DNA of 64,000 bases, from NCBI GenBank assembly GCA_018971025.1, contig JAGWVE010000005.1:1-64000 (forward strand). The letters are read 5' to 3'. The position numbers were made by a program, and so were the translations under genes. A model generated the notes under the pieces. The model was not told the DNA's origin. It did no database searches and worked only from the letters and a program-made list of their open reading frames with translations. Below are positions 34,214-43,564 of the stretch, piece by piece; the stretch's first letter is position 1, and each line of letters opens with the position of its first letter. The DNA comes from Bacteroidota bacterium (GTDB lineage: Bacteria; Bacteroidota; Bacteroidia; Chitinophagales; Chitinophagaceae).

Positions 34214-35500
34214 CTACCCAATCACAAAACCGTCGGGTATAATAGCCATTTTTTTAACCACCACAATGCCGTCTTTTACAGCATATAAGGGATGATCGGT
34301 ATTGGCAAGGTTTTTCCCCCCTTTTATAATTACATCGTTACCAATACGGCAATTTTTGTCAATAATGGCAGAATCTATTGCACAGCGCTCACCAATGCCA
34401 ATGAGCGGCTTGCCTGCAGCTGTATTTTCATGTATTTGTTCGAGGGTTTCGTAGTAATCATTACCCATTACATAGGTATTGGTTATGGTTGTTCCTTTGC
34501 CAATTCTAGCACGAATCCCCACCACCGATTGTTCAATGACACTGGCATGTATAATAGAGCCTTCGGCAATGATACTTTTATCTAGCCTAGTGCCACTTAT
34601 TTTTGCAGGCGGCAACATACGCGCACGGCTATACACCGTTTTAGCATTGTCAAATAAATTAAACTGTGGCACATCATCGGTGAGGCCAATATTGGCCTCA
34701 AAAAATGAATAAATATTTCCAATGTCTGTCCAATAGCCATCGTACTGGAAACTCATTACTTTATAGGAACCAATGGCCTGCGGCATAATTTCTTTACCAA
34801 AATCGGTGGCATTGGGGTGTACTTCATTGAGTAAATGATAAAGTGCTTTTTTGCTAAAAATATAAATACCCATCGAGGCTAAATAATGTTTACCAACCGC
34901 CCCCATGGCAGCACCCGTATCACTTGTCCAATTGGGTAAAACATCCGGTGCAGGCTTTTCTATAAAAGAAGTAATTAAATTTTCTTGGTTGGTTTTTAAA
35001 ATACCAAACTCAGGTGCATCTCTACTGTCAACTGGAATAGTAGCAATTGATATATCGGCACCTTTAGCAATATGCGCTTGCCACATTTCACTAAAGTCCA
35101 TTTGATAGAGTTGATCTCCACTTAAAATTAAAATATATTCAAAATCTAAATTAGAAATATGACGCAGTGATTGACGCACGGCGTCGGCGGTGCCCTGGAA
35201 CCATCCTGGATTATCGGGTGTTTGTTCAGCAGCTAAAATATCAACAAAGCCACTGCTAAAAGCACTAAAGTGATAGGTGTTTTTGATATGCTTATTCAGT
35301 GACGCAGAATTAAACTGCGTTAATACAAACATCCGGTTGATCTGACTATTGATACAGTTACTTATGGGGATATCTACAAGTCGGTACTTTCCTGCAATAG
35401 GAACAGCAGGCTTGGATCTACTCACTGTTAATGGAAACAACCTTGAACCAGCACCGCCTCCTAAAATAACGGCTAAAACAGATTTTGAAATCGTACTCAT
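34214..35500 (-). CDS. glgC: Glucose-1-phosphate adenylyltransferase
   Basis: Commits glucose to glycogen by making ADP-glucose. 428 aa from the ATG at 35500. VLAVILGGGAGSRLFPLT is the nucleotide loop, SKPAVPIAGKYRLVDIPISN the activator/substrate region, GTADAVRQSL and LILSGDQLYQMDF the catalytic core, and FIEKP a sugar-phosphate contact. The C-terminal left-handed beta helix shows hexapeptide-like repeats. The longer frame (start 35572) would overlap glgA and is rejected; with this start the gap to glgA is 23 bp. Confidence 0.96.
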   Translation of the reverse strand: MSTISKSVLAVILGGGAGSRLFPLTVSRSKPAVPIAGKYRLVDIPISNCINSQINRMFVLTQFNSASLNKHIKNTYHFSAFSSGFVDILAAEQTPDNPGWFQGTADAVRQSLRHISNLDFEYILILSGDQLYQMDFSEMWQAHIAKGADISIATIPVDSRDAPEFGILKTNQENLITSFIEKPAPDVLPNWTSDTGAAMGAVGKHYLASMGIYIFSKKALYHLLNEVHPNATDFGKEIMPQAIGSYKVMSFQYDGYWTDIGNIYSFFEANIGLTDDVPQFNLFDNAKTVYSRARMLPPAKISGTRLDKSIIAEGSIIHASVIEQSVVGIRARIGKGTTITNTYVMGNDYYETLEQIHENTAAGKPLIGIGERCAIDSAIIDKNCRIGNDVIIKGGKNLANTDHPLYAVKDGIVVVKKMAIIPDGFVIG

Positions 35501-35523
35501 ACTTGTATTTTTTAGTATAAAAT

Positions 35524-36936
35524 TTATATCGATTTGTACACACGCGTGTAGGACTCCACTGTTTGATCCCAACTATGATTGATTTGCATCATAAACTGTC
35601 GCATCCACAACAAGTGTGTTTTGTTATCATAAACATCAATAGCTCTTCCTATTGAATCTACAATATCTTTTTCATTGGCATGCGTAAACCTAATCCCATA
35701 GCCTTCTTTATCGCCCATATCCACAACTGTATCTTGTAATCCTCCCGTGCTTCGAACCATGGGTACAGTTCCATAACGCATGGCATAGAGTTGATTTAAC
35801 CCGCAGGGCTCTACCCTAGAAGGCATGAGTAAAAAATCGGCGGAAGCATAGAGCCCGTGACTTAGTATTTCATTGTATCCAATGTATACTCTAAAAATAT
35901 GATTATACCTAGCAGCTACCTTACTTAATGCCATTTCTACAGCAGGATCACCACTACCTAAAATCATGTAAGAAGCTCTTGCACCATAGGTTTGAATGGC
36001 TTTATCCATAGCTGCTGGTAAAACGTCAGCCGCTTTTTCACCAACCAATCTACCGATAAAAACAAAAAGTGGCAGCGATGCATCTAATCCGTACTGACTA
36101 CAAATTTTTTCTTTGTTTTTTTGCTTTCCTTCCATCACCGTATTAACGGTATACACCACTTCTATATTTGTATCTGTTGCAGGATTCCAAACATCATGAT
36201 CAATGCCATTTAAGATTCCTACACATTTGTTTTTTTCTGAAGCAAATAAAGATTCGAGTCCATTGGCATGCTGCATGAGTTCACGCATATAACTAGGACT
36301 TACCGTTGTAATTTTAGAAGCACATTTAATAGCAGCAGCTAAAGGATTAATACAATTGCCCCAATCCAATAGTCCTTTTTTTGACAAGTCCCATCTGGGT
36401 ATCAGTTCTGATTGATGCCATCCCATCCAACCTTGGTATTGTGCGTTATGAATGGTGAGCACCGTTGGTACTTCTTTTAAATTTTGGTAGTCATAACAAT
36501 GCTGCATCATAAATGGAATGAGCCCTGCATGATAATCGTGACAATGCACCACCGATGGACGGTGATTCCAATGTGACATCCAGTGCACCACCGCAATTTG
36601 AAAAGCAGTAAAACGCTCTACGTCGTCGGGGTAACCATAAATTTTTTGACGATCTAATAAACCATGGATATCTACTAAATATAAATCAAACCCAAGTTTG
36701 CCCGTGGCTTCTTTAATGATGGTGTATTCAAATTCCCAGGCACCCATAAAGGCTTTTGCCTTATAATCCACCACCCAATTAGATGTATATAAAAAAGAAG
36801 TACGGTACATGGGCATCACCACTTTTGCAGTAATGCCGGCCTTATTTTGATATTTTGGGAGCGCCCCTACAACATCTCCAAGGCCGCCAGCCTTGGCTAC
36901 CGGATAACATTCCGCACTGACATGAACCACTTCCAT
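35524..36936 (-). CDS. glgA: Glycogen synthase
   Basis: Transfers glucose from ADP-glucose to the growing alpha-1,4 chain (GT5). VVHVSAECYPVAKAGGLGDV is the family's N-terminal KxGGL loop, VPTVLTIHNAQYQG and KITTVSPSYMREL are mid blocks, and PSRVEPCGLNQLYAMRYG followed by VRSTGGLQDTV is the donor site. 470 aa from the ATG at 36936, which places the conserved strand at the N-terminus; an upstream GTG would add 17 unsupported residues. First gene of the glycogen run, divergent from the MFS/ROK pair. Confidence 0.96.
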   Translation of the reverse strand: MEVVHVSAECYPVAKAGGLGDVVGALPKYQNKAGITAKVVMPMYRTSFLYTSNWVVDYKAKAFMGAWEFEYTIIKEATGKLGFDLYLVDIHGLLDRQKIYGYPDDVERFTAFQIAVVHWMSHWNHRPSVVHCHDYHAGLIPFMMQHCYDYQNLKEVPTVLTIHNAQYQGWMGWHQSELIPRWDLSKKGLLDWGNCINPLAAAIKCASKITTVSPSYMRELMQHANGLESLFASEKNKCVGILNGIDHDVWNPATDTNIEVVYTVNTVMEGKQKNKEKICSQYGLDASLPLFVFIGRLVGEKAADVLPAAMDKAIQTYGARASYMILGSGDPAVEMALSKVAARYNHIFRVYIGYNEILSHGLYASADFLLMPSRVEPCGLNQLYAMRYGTVPMVRSTGGLQDTVVDMGDKEGYGIRFTHANEKDIVDSIGRAIDVYDNKTHLLWMRQFMMQINHSWDQTVESYTRVYKSI

Positions 36937-37060
36937 AGCACTAAAAATAGGTTTACCCTCTAATGTAAGAACTAATTCTAAGCCCACAAATTCTAGTTTT
37001 ACTTTTTCGGTACCTATTTTATTATTATTTTACAGCTTACTAACAAATTAAACGATTGAT

Positions 37061-38668
37061 ATGAGCCAACCTAAACAACCCACCAACACTGGTGCACTTG
37101 CAACCCTTGTGATGGTATTTTTCTTTTGGGGATTTATTGCTGCGTCTAACAGTATTTTTATTCCTTTCTGTAAAACACATTTTAATTTAAATCAGTTTCA
37201 ATCTCAATTGATTGGTTCTGCATTTTATGGAGCTTATTTTATTGGCTCTCTCATTTTGTTTATTTTTTCCAATGTTTTAGGAAAAGATATACTCAATAAA
37301 ATCGGGTATAAGAAAGGTATTATTTACGGACTTCTTATTTCTGTGGTAGGTGCATTGTTAATTATCCCTTCTGCCAATGCCAATTCATTTCCTGCTATTT
37401 TAGCATCGTTTTTTGTAGTGGCACTTGGTTTTTCATTGCAACAAACTGCTGCTCAACCTTTTGCTATTTCATTGGGTGATCCATCGACGGGTTCGCACCG
37501 TTTAAATTTAGGCGGAAGTATCAACTCATTAGGTACCACACTTGGCCCTATTATTGTGAGCTTTTTCTTATTTGGCACTGCCGATAGTAAAGCTGCAGTT
37601 GTTACTGTTACCAACATCAATATTTTATACATGATTGTTGCGGGTGTGTTTGCAGCAGTGGCATTATTTTTTGCATTCTCTAATTTACCGGACGGCAAAA
37701 ACGATGAAGCATTTGAAAAAGCAAACAAAGCATCTTCTTCTTTACTTATGATGACACTTTTAATTGGCGCTATCATTGTGGTAGGTCAATTGACAGAAGT
37801 TCCAAAACTTACTTTATTACTACTTTCATTAGTTGCTGTTGTTGGTATTTTATTTTATTCAAACAATAGTGCAATCAAAAATAATGATGGCTGGGGTGCT
37901 ATGAAATATCCACAATTAATTTATGGTATGATTGGCATATTTGTATACGTAGGTGTTGAAGTAACCATTGACAATAACTTTGGTGCTTTACTAAAAACAC
38001 CTGGCTATTTAACAGACTTAGGACTTGATGAAAGTCAAATCTCTAAATACATTTCATTGTATTGGGGAAGCCTTATGATTGGCAGATGGACCGGTGCCAT
38101 TAGTGTTTTTAATTTAAAAGGAACGCTTAAAACCATCATGATGATTGTGGTTCCATTTATTGCATTTGGCGTTGTACTTGGCGTGAGTCAAATTTATGGC
38201 AACGATGTAAGTGACTTATATGGCTATGCTGTATTTATTGCGATCGCAGTTGCTGCATTTTTCTATGGTCAAGAAAAGCCTGTTAAAACATTACTTGCTG
38301 TATCTGTACTTGCTGCTACTTGTATGATTGTAGGTGTATTTACTACAGGTATTGTATCGGTGTATGCATTTATGGCAGGTGGATTATGCTGCTCTGTAAT
38401 GTGGCCTTGTATTTTCTCGTTAAGCGTAGGAGGATTAGGAAAATATACCAGCCAAGGATCTGCATTTTTAATTATGATGATTTTGGGTGGTGCCATTATT
38501 CCACCATTACAAGGTGCCATTGGAGATATGTCTGCGGTAGGCATGCATAAATCTTACTTATTAGCTGCTGCAGGATTTTTATTTTTAGCGTATTTAGCAC
38601 TTAAACAAAAAGCAGTATTAAAAACACAAGGCATCGATTTTGATGCGCAGGTTAGTGGTGGTCACTAA
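37061..38668 (+). CDS. Sugar MFS transporter (FucP/glucose-galactose type)
   Basis: 535 aa with 12 or more hydrophobic helices. MVFFFWGFIAASNSIFIPFCK and FQSQLIGSAFYGAYFIGSL match the fucose/glucose-galactose permease family, as do LGFSLQQTAAQPFAISLGDP (core QQTAAQPFAISLG) and LGTTLGPIIVSF. Length exceeds the usual 410-440 aa because of an expanded central region around residues 250-370. The ROK kinase follows at once, which suggests a hexose such as glucose as substrate (inference). Divergent from glgA across 124 bp. Confidence 0.88.
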   Translation: MSQPKQPTNTGALATLVMVFFFWGFIAASNSIFIPFCKTHFNLNQFQSQLIGSAFYGAYFIGSLILFIFSNVLGKDILNKIGYKKGIIYGLLISVVGALLIIPSANANSFPAILASFFVVALGFSLQQTAAQPFAISLGDPSTGSHRLNLGGSINSLGTTLGPIIVSFFLFGTADSKAAVVTVTNINILYMIVAGVFAAVALFFAFSNLPDGKNDEAFEKANKASSSLLMMTLLIGAIIVVGQLTEVPKLTLLLLSLVAVVGILFYSNNSAIKNNDGWGAMKYPQLIYGMIGIFVYVGVEVTIDNNFGALLKTPGYLTDLGLDESQISKYISLYWGSLMIGRWTGAISVFNLKGTLKTIMMIVVPFIAFGVVLGVSQIYGNDVSDLYGYAVFIAIAVAAFFYGQEKPVKTLLAVSVLAATCMIVGVFTTGIVSVYAFMAGGLCCSVMWPCIFSLSVGGLGKYTSQGSAFLIMMILGGAIIPPLQGAIGDMSAVGMHKSYLLAAAGFLFLAYLALKQKAVLKTQGIDFDAQVSGGH

Positions 38669-38707
38669 TTGGACAAAATAGTTTTGAACGAAATTGAAAT
38701 AACAAAC

Positions 38708-39685
38708 ATGTTAAATAACACGAGCGCATTAGAGGCATTAGCAATAGGCATTGACATTGGAGGAACCGGTACCAAATTTGGTATTGTAGACCGCGTAGGA
38801 AACGTTTTATTTTCCAGTGAAATAGCTACACGTAAACACAGCGATGTTCATGACTTTATTGATGAACTCTACAATGAGCTTAGTAAGTTAATTGACAATG
38901 TTGGCGGCATAGGCCGTATTAAAGGGATTGGAGTGGGCGCACCCAATGGAAACTTTTACACAGGAACCATTGAGTACGCCCCCAACCTTCCTTGGAAGGG
39001 TATTATTCCACTTGCGCGCTTGATGGAAGATAAATTTAAAATCCCTGTGGTATTAACCAATGATGCCAACGCGGCAGCTATTGGTGAAATGATGTATGGT
39101 GCCGCACAAGGCATGAAAGATTTTATCATGATTACCCTTGGCACAGGCGTGGGTAGCGGTATTGTTGCCAATGGAAAATTAATTTATGGTCACGATGGTT
39201 TTGCTGGAGAATTAGGCCATACCACCATCATACCAAATGGTAGACTACACGAAGGCACTGGTAAAAGAGGTTCGTTAGAATCTTATGCATCCGCAACGGG
39301 TGTTCGATTAACGACCTTAGAAATTCTAGAAAAAAGTAGCGAACCAAGTTCATTACGATCTATTCCATCCGATCAAATTGATTCTAAAAAAGTATATGAA
39401 GCGGCGATTGCAGGCGATGCGGTAGCTAAACAAATTTTTGAATCTACGGGTGCTATTTTAGGTGCTGCCCTAGCCAATTTTGTTATGTTTTCAAGCCCAG
39501 AAGCAATCATATTATTTGGCGGCTTAACAAAAGCTGGCGACTTAATATTAAAGCCTACCAGAGAAAGCATGGAAGCGAACCTCATTCAAATTTTCCAAAA
39601 CAAAGTGAAAATTTTAGTGAGTCATTTAAAAGAATCAGACGCTGCAATCCTTGGTGCATCAGCTCTTGCATGGGATCTCAAATAA
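38708..39685 (+). CDS. ROK-family sugar kinase, probable glucokinase, zinc cysteines replaced
   Basis: 325 aa from the ATG at 38708; a TTG 13 codons upstream abuts the MFS stop and is less likely. AIGIDIGGTGTKFGIVD is the ATP phosphate loop, TNDANAAAIGE holds catalytic D119, and GTGVGSGIVANGKL and GFAGELGH (H171) are ROK marks. The zinc motif CxCGxxGC after that histidine reads EGTGKRGS (182-189), so all three cysteines are missing. Probably phosphorylates glucose released from imported alpha-glucans. Cotranscribed with the MFS gene. Confidence 0.88.
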   Translation: MLNNTSALEALAIGIDIGGTGTKFGIVDRVGNVLFSSEIATRKHSDVHDFIDELYNELSKLIDNVGGIGRIKGIGVGAPNGNFYTGTIEYAPNLPWKGIIPLARLMEDKFKIPVVLTNDANAAAIGEMMYGAAQGMKDFIMITLGTGVGSGIVANGKLIYGHDGFAGELGHTTIIPNGRLHEGTGKRGSLESYASATGVRLTTLEILEKSSEPSSLRSIPSDQIDSKKVYEAAIAGDAVAKQIFESTGAILGAALANFVMFSSPEAIILFGGLTKAGDLILKPTRESMEANLIQIFQNKVKILVSHLKESDAAILGASALAWDLK

Positions 39686-39700
39686 GAACCTTACAAGCAC

Positions 39701-39717
39701 TTCAAATAAGATTTGAA
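39701..39717. repeat. AT-rich perfect inverted repeat between convergent genes
   Basis: TTCAAAT, AAG, ATTTGAA: a 7-bp perfect stem between the ROK gene and the phosphodiester-glycosidase-like gene. It may be a weak bidirectional terminator; there is no T run. Confidence 0.35.
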
Positions 39718-39722
39718 ATAAA

Positions 39723-40670
39723 TTAGCGAATTGTAAATACGGCTGGCACTGGACGTTGCCCTTCTTTATCTGAAGGCTTAATGGTTTCTTTTCCATTAAT
39801 CAGTAAACAACTACTTCCACCACCATCTAAATTGATGGCTTCAACACAACCTATCTCTTTTAGCAGACCTGCCATTTGGGTGAGTGTTAAACCATCGGCC
39901 CTACCCGGAAAACGGCCTTCGCAAACAAACATAATAAGTTGGTTGTTGGCCGTATAACCAACTGCTGTTCGGGGGTGCTTATCTAATATCGCTTTACCAG
40001 CAAATTTTAATTCTTCGTTGTTGGTGATTTTAAGTTCACCATCTTGTAATAAAACAGGACCACCACCAATGGCCGTTTTTATTTTCCACTTTTTAAAGTT
40101 CCCTTTCGAAAGCATCTCTTTTGCAGGAACATCTGCAACCGAATCTTTAAACATAGGAACCACCGTTTGCGATGCGTAAACATGGGCATCTGCAGTATCT
40201 GTGTACACCCATGCAACATCTGGCTTATTAGATTTTGAAATACCTAAAGCAGCACCATACACATGCCTGTAGGTAAGGGTATCTTTTCCTTTACCAGGAA
40301 GTGAATGCAAATGATAAGATTTGATTGCACCATTATCAACCACCAAATTTAAATTTGAATTGTGTGCAAATTCAAAAAAGGTTGCATTCATTACAAGTAG
40401 TGGCTTACTTAAAATAGAATCGTAATATTTTTGTGGCGTGTAACGCTTGCCATTTCCAACTGCTGTAGATAAAGCATGGGTTTTATCTTTTAAATCGAAG
40501 CTAACATAATAAGCAATATTGAGTTTGCCATCTATCGCATCCGTGGTTTTATAAACGTGCATTGAAGCTGGCAGTGGACCAAAATCTGCGTCTACATTTG
40601 TCCATTGAACTTGCGCATTTGTTATTGTAGAAAACAACAACAACAGGATTATATAGAGGGTGTTTTTCAT
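39723..40670 (-). CDS. Exported phosphodiester glycosidase-like protein (NAGPA/DUF2233 fold)
   Basis: 315 aa with a signal peptide ([20 protein letters not shown]). The body carries [10 protein letters not shown]-like sequence ([16 protein letters not shown]), [34 protein letters not shown] (core HPRTAVGYT), and [18 protein letters not shown], the hallmarks of the family of the human uncovering enzyme NAGPA. The reaction is probably hydrolysis of a sugar phosphodiester in the periplasm, but the substrate is unknown. The ATG at 40670 overlaps the lipA TGA as ATGA, so this start is favoured over 40691. Confidence 0.88.
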   Translation of the reverse strand: MKNTLYIILLLLFSTITNAQVQWTNVDADFGPLPASMHVYKTTDAIDGKLNIAYYVSFDLKDKTHALSTAVGNGKRYTPQKYYDSILSKPLLVMNATFFEFAHNSNLNLVVDNGAIKSYHLHSLPGKGKDTLTYRHVYGAALGISKSNKPDVAWVYTDTADAHVYASQTVVPMFKDSVADVPAKEMLSKGNFKKWKIKTAIGGGPVLLQDGELKITNNEELKFAGKAILDKHPRTAVGYTANNQLIMFVCEGRFPGRADGLTLTQMAGLLKEIGCVEAINLDGGGSSCLLINGKETIKPSDKEGQRPVPAVFTIR

Positions 40671-41593
40671 ACGCTTTTTTCGGATAACCATTTTTCTTTA
40701 CCCCAGCCCTTTATCACGTGCTTTTCACTATGGTAAGACGAGCGAACTAGTGGACCACTTTCTACATAGTCAAAACCAATTTGATAACCAATCTCTCTTA
40801 GTTCGGCAAACTCATCGGGGTGAACAAAACGTTGTACGGCTAAGTGTTTTTTTGTAGGCTGTAAATATTGACCAAGCGTTAATACATCACAACCCACATT
40901 TACCAAATCTTTCATGGATTGAACCACTTCCTCTTTGGTTTCACCAAGTCCAAGCATCATGCCTGTTTTGGTGCGCATGCCTCCTTTTTTTAAGGTTTCG
41001 AGTACCCCCAATGATCGGTGGTATTTAGCTTGTACACGCACTTGACGTGTAAGTCTTTCTACAGTTTCCATATTATGGCTAATGACCTCAGGTGCAGCAT
41101 CAATAAGTCGCTGTATTTGATCAGGAATGCCTTTAAAATCCGGTATGAGGGTTTCAAGTGTCGTGTCAGGTGTTAAAGCTTTAACGGCTTTAATCGTGTT
41201 GTACCAGATGGTAGAACCACCATCTTTTAATTCATCTCTATCTACACTGGTGATAACTGCATGCTTTACTTTCATTAAATGAATGGCTTCTGCCACGCGC
41301 TGAGGTTCGTCAAAATCTACGGGAGCTGGACGCCCGGTGGCCACCGCGCAAAATCCGCAACTACGGGTACACACATTCCCAAGTATCATAAATGTTGCTG
41401 TTCCTTCACCCCAACACTCTCCCATATTAGGACAATTGCCACTTTCGCAAATAGTATGAAGTTTATGGGTGTCTACGAGACCTCTTACGTGCTTGTAACT
41501 TTCACCAATAGGCAGTTTTACACGCAACCAGTTGGGCTTTTGTATTTTAGAAGTAGTGGGATCTATTTTAGGTACAACGGGTAATTCTTGCAT
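40667..41593 (-). CDS. lipA: Lipoyl synthase
   Basis: Radical-SAM enzyme that inserts two sulfurs into octanoyl groups on E2 subunits and GcvH. The auxiliary cluster cysteines are C49, C54 and C60 in [14 protein letters not shown]; the radical-SAM triad is C75, C79, C82 in [23 protein letters not shown] and [13 protein letters not shown] are typical. 308 aa is full length. lipB is not nearby. Pyruvate dehydrogenase, a client pathway, is present in the window (pdhB). Confidence 0.97.
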   Translation of the reverse strand: MQELPVVPKIDPTTSKIQKPNWLRVKLPIGESYKHVRGLVDTHKLHTICESGNCPNMGECWGEGTATFMILGNVCTRSCGFCAVATGRPAPVDFDEPQRVAEAIHLMKVKHAVITSVDRDELKDGGSTIWYNTIKAVKALTPDTTLETLIPDFKGIPDQIQRLIDAAPEVISHNMETVERLTRQVRVQAKYHRSLGVLETLKKGGMRTKTGMMLGLGETKEEVVQSMKDLVNVGCDVLTLGQYLQPTKKHLAVQRFVHPDEFAELREIGYQIGFDYVESGPLVRSSYHSEKHVIKGWGKEKWLSEKSV

Positions 41594-41625
41594 GAAACAG
41601 TAATTCTAAATGATTGCTTGAGCTG

Positions 41626-41633
41626 CAAAAATA
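41626..41633 (-). promoter_or_regulatory. Candidate promoter for lipA
   Basis: TATTTTTG on the minus strand, 32 bp before the lipA ATG, with TTTG (minus 41653-41650) 16 bp further upstream. The -33 element falls within the 3' end of the next gene upstream. Confidence 0.5.
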
Positions 41634-41635
41634 GG

Positions 41636-42475
41636 TCACTTTCGCTTACCAAATGTGACAGAAATATAGGCGTTAAAAAAGAGGCTTTTTTCCGGATTTA
41701 GGAGCATAATTGGCATCTTTTTGGAAAAATAAGTGGCTTTTAAACCCACTTCAAGCGCAGACACCATTTCATTGTAACGGCCATAGTCGAAACGAAGGGC
41801 GCCCTTTACATGCCCACCTGGCACAAACTGCATTTCATTGAAACCTTTTCCAAAGGATGATTTTCCTAAAATAATGGTAGGATCCAAAAATAAATTGTCG
41901 TTGTTGGCATATTTGATATCCTCTTGCTTACGCGTTGTCGGATTTTGTATTTGCAAATAATATGGTTTTAATAAACCTGCACTTACACCGCCACCATAAA
42001 TGGCAGAAACAGCAACGCCATTTTTATTTCCTTTTCCGCCAATTAATTTTTGTTGACCAAAGCCAAGCTTAACGTCATACAAATTATTTTGTTTACCATA
42101 AATATAATTGGACACAATGATAAAGCCTTGTATAGAACTTGCAGTTGGTGTTTTTTCTTCTTTAGGATGCTTGTGCTCCCCTACTTCAATCCACCACAAA
42201 TTTGTTTTAGTGATTGATTTGTATTTTCCTTTTTCATAAAATACACTCCAGCCATCGGTATTAAAATGTATACCTTGTGTTATTTGTTTTTGATAAATTA
42301 AAGCGCCCTCTTCTTCTTGCTTGATGAGTTGATTTATTTTTTCGCGGCGTTCATTTTTTAAACGAATTTTTTCTTGTTGTGCCGCAGATAATTTTTGCTG
42401 TTGGGCAACACTCATGCTTACAAAAAATAAGCTCGCAAATAGGGTAACCCCTATTTTTTGAAGGCTGGGGGCCAT
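41636..42475 (-). CDS. Predicted outer-membrane beta-barrel protein
   Basis: 279 aa from the ATG at 42475; a GTG six codons earlier is possible. A signal peptide (IGVTLFASLFFVSMSVAQ) is followed by a charged glutamine/lysine-rich helical segment (about 30-60), then strands with alternating hydrophobic residues (SIQGFIIVSNYIYG, VSAIYGGGVSAGLL, ALEVGLKATYF) and a C-terminal FFNAYISVTFGKRK. This pattern fits an outer-membrane protein of about eight strands. I do not recognise a named family. Confidence 0.7.
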   Translation of the reverse strand: MAPSLQKIGVTLFASLFFVSMSVAQQQKLSAAQQEKIRLKNERREKINQLIKQEEEGALIYQKQITQGIHFNTDGWSVFYEKGKYKSITKTNLWWIEVGEHKHPKEEKTPTASSIQGFIIVSNYIYGKQNNLYDVKLGFGQQKLIGGKGNKNGVAVSAIYGGGVSAGLLKPYYLQIQNPTTRKQEDIKYANNDNLFLDPTIILGKSSFGKGFNEMQFVPGGHVKGALRFDYGRYNEMVSALEVGLKATYFSKKMPIMLLNPEKSLFFNAYISVTFGKRK

Positions 42476-42538
42476 AAATTCTATTTTCTTCACGCTCGTT
42501 TGATTAGTTCCTTGTAAATTTAAGGCAAAATTGAACCA

Positions 42539-42949
42539 ATGACTTCACAAATTATTTATAAAACTAAGTTAAGAACCGAAGCTACACATATTCAAAGCGG
42601 CACCACCATCGAAACAGACGCCCCCACAGATAATCAGGGCAATGGCGAACGGTTTTCACCTACCGATCTAGTGGCCACTGCACTGGCTACTTGCATGGTT
42701 ACCACCATGGGAATTAAAGCGCAAAGCATGGGCATTGCACTCGATGGCACCACTGCAGATGCTACCAAAATAATGGTGAGCGACCCACGCCGTATTGGGA
42801 AAATAATTGTGCACATCAAATTCCCAGAAACCCTGCAGGTAGATGAAAAAACAAAAGAGATTTTGGAAAAAGTGGCAAGAACCTGCCCAGTAGAGCGCAC
42901 ATTACATCCAGATGTGGAACTTGAATTTAGCTTTACTTGGCCTGCATAA
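42539..42949 (+). CDS. OsmC/Ohr-family peroxiredoxin-like protein
   Basis: 136 aa. The two reactive cysteines of the family are C52 (ALATCMVTTMG) and C116 (ARTCPVERTL). GERFSPTDLVATAL is the usual lead-in. Such proteins reduce organic hydroperoxides with dithiol help; the YhfA-like subset has no proven substrate. The arginine near the active site is not obvious to me, so peroxidase activity is inferred. Alone on the plus strand. Confidence 0.9.
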   Translation: MTSQIIYKTKLRTEATHIQSGTTIETDAPTDNQGNGERFSPTDLVATALATCMVTTMGIKAQSMGIALDGTTADATKIMVSDPRRIGKIIVHIKFPETLQVDEKTKEILEKVARTCPVERTLHPDVELEFSFTWPA

Positions 42950-42992
42950 AAAACGGCACAACAAAACAACAAAACGGCAAAAAATAATATTA

Positions 42993-43559
42993 CTACAACA
43001 TTGTTTGTAGTGCCTGCATCACCCTGCTTACCGGAAGCCCCATCACATTGTAAAAATCACCTTCCACCGATTTGATGCCCACTACACCAATCCATTCTTG
43101 AATGGCGTATGCACCGGCTTTGTCGTAAGGCTTGTACTTGTCTACATAAAAAGTGATTTGTTCGAGTGTGAGGGCATGAAAATGCACCGTGGTAATATCA
43201 GAAAAAGATTTTTCATTTGCCCCATCTAATAATACCACACCCGTTATTACACGGTGCGTTTGACCGGCTAATTTTGACAATATTTGAATGGCATCTTCTC
43301 TACTTGAAGGCTTACCAATAATTTCATTTCCTAAAACCACAATGGTATCAGCAGCAATAACAAGTTCGTTGCCTGATAGTTCCGCTGCTACCCCCAGTGC
43401 TTTTTGACGTGCAATATGCACGGGCACTTCTTCTACAGCAAGATCTGCTGGATAGCTTTCATCGGTGGGTTTTACCATTACTTCAAATGAAACCTCGGCC
43501 CATTCGAGTAATGTTTTTCGGCGGGGAGAACCAGAAGCCAGTACAATTTTTTTACTCAT
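42993..43559 (-). CDS. maf: Maf-type nucleotide pyrophosphatase
   Basis: 188 aa. IVLASGSPRRKTLLEWA is the Maf signature, VIAADTIVVLGNEIIGKP the catalytic Asp region, and YDKAGAYAIQEWIGV the C-terminal block. The QEW at that place suggests the dTTP/UTP pyrophosphatase (YhdE-type) group. Role: removal of non-canonical or excess nucleotides. Last gene of the fdx-iscX-kdsC-ubiA-maf run; 5-bp gap from ubiA. Confidence 0.95.
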   Translation of the reverse strand: MSKKIVLASGSPRRKTLLEWAEVSFEVMVKPTDESYPADLAVEEVPVHIARQKALGVAAELSGNELVIAADTIVVLGNEIIGKPSSREDAIQILSKLAGQTHRVITGVVLLDGANEKSFSDITTVHFHALTLEQITFYVDKYKPYDKAGAYAIQEWIGVVGIKSVEGDFYNVMGLPVSRVMQALQTML

Positions 43560-43564
43560 ATTTT

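Noticed and set aside
35501-35572. Longer N-terminus of glgC
   Set aside because: It would overlap the end of glgA by about 49 bp; the ATG at 35500 precedes the conserved nucleotide loop.
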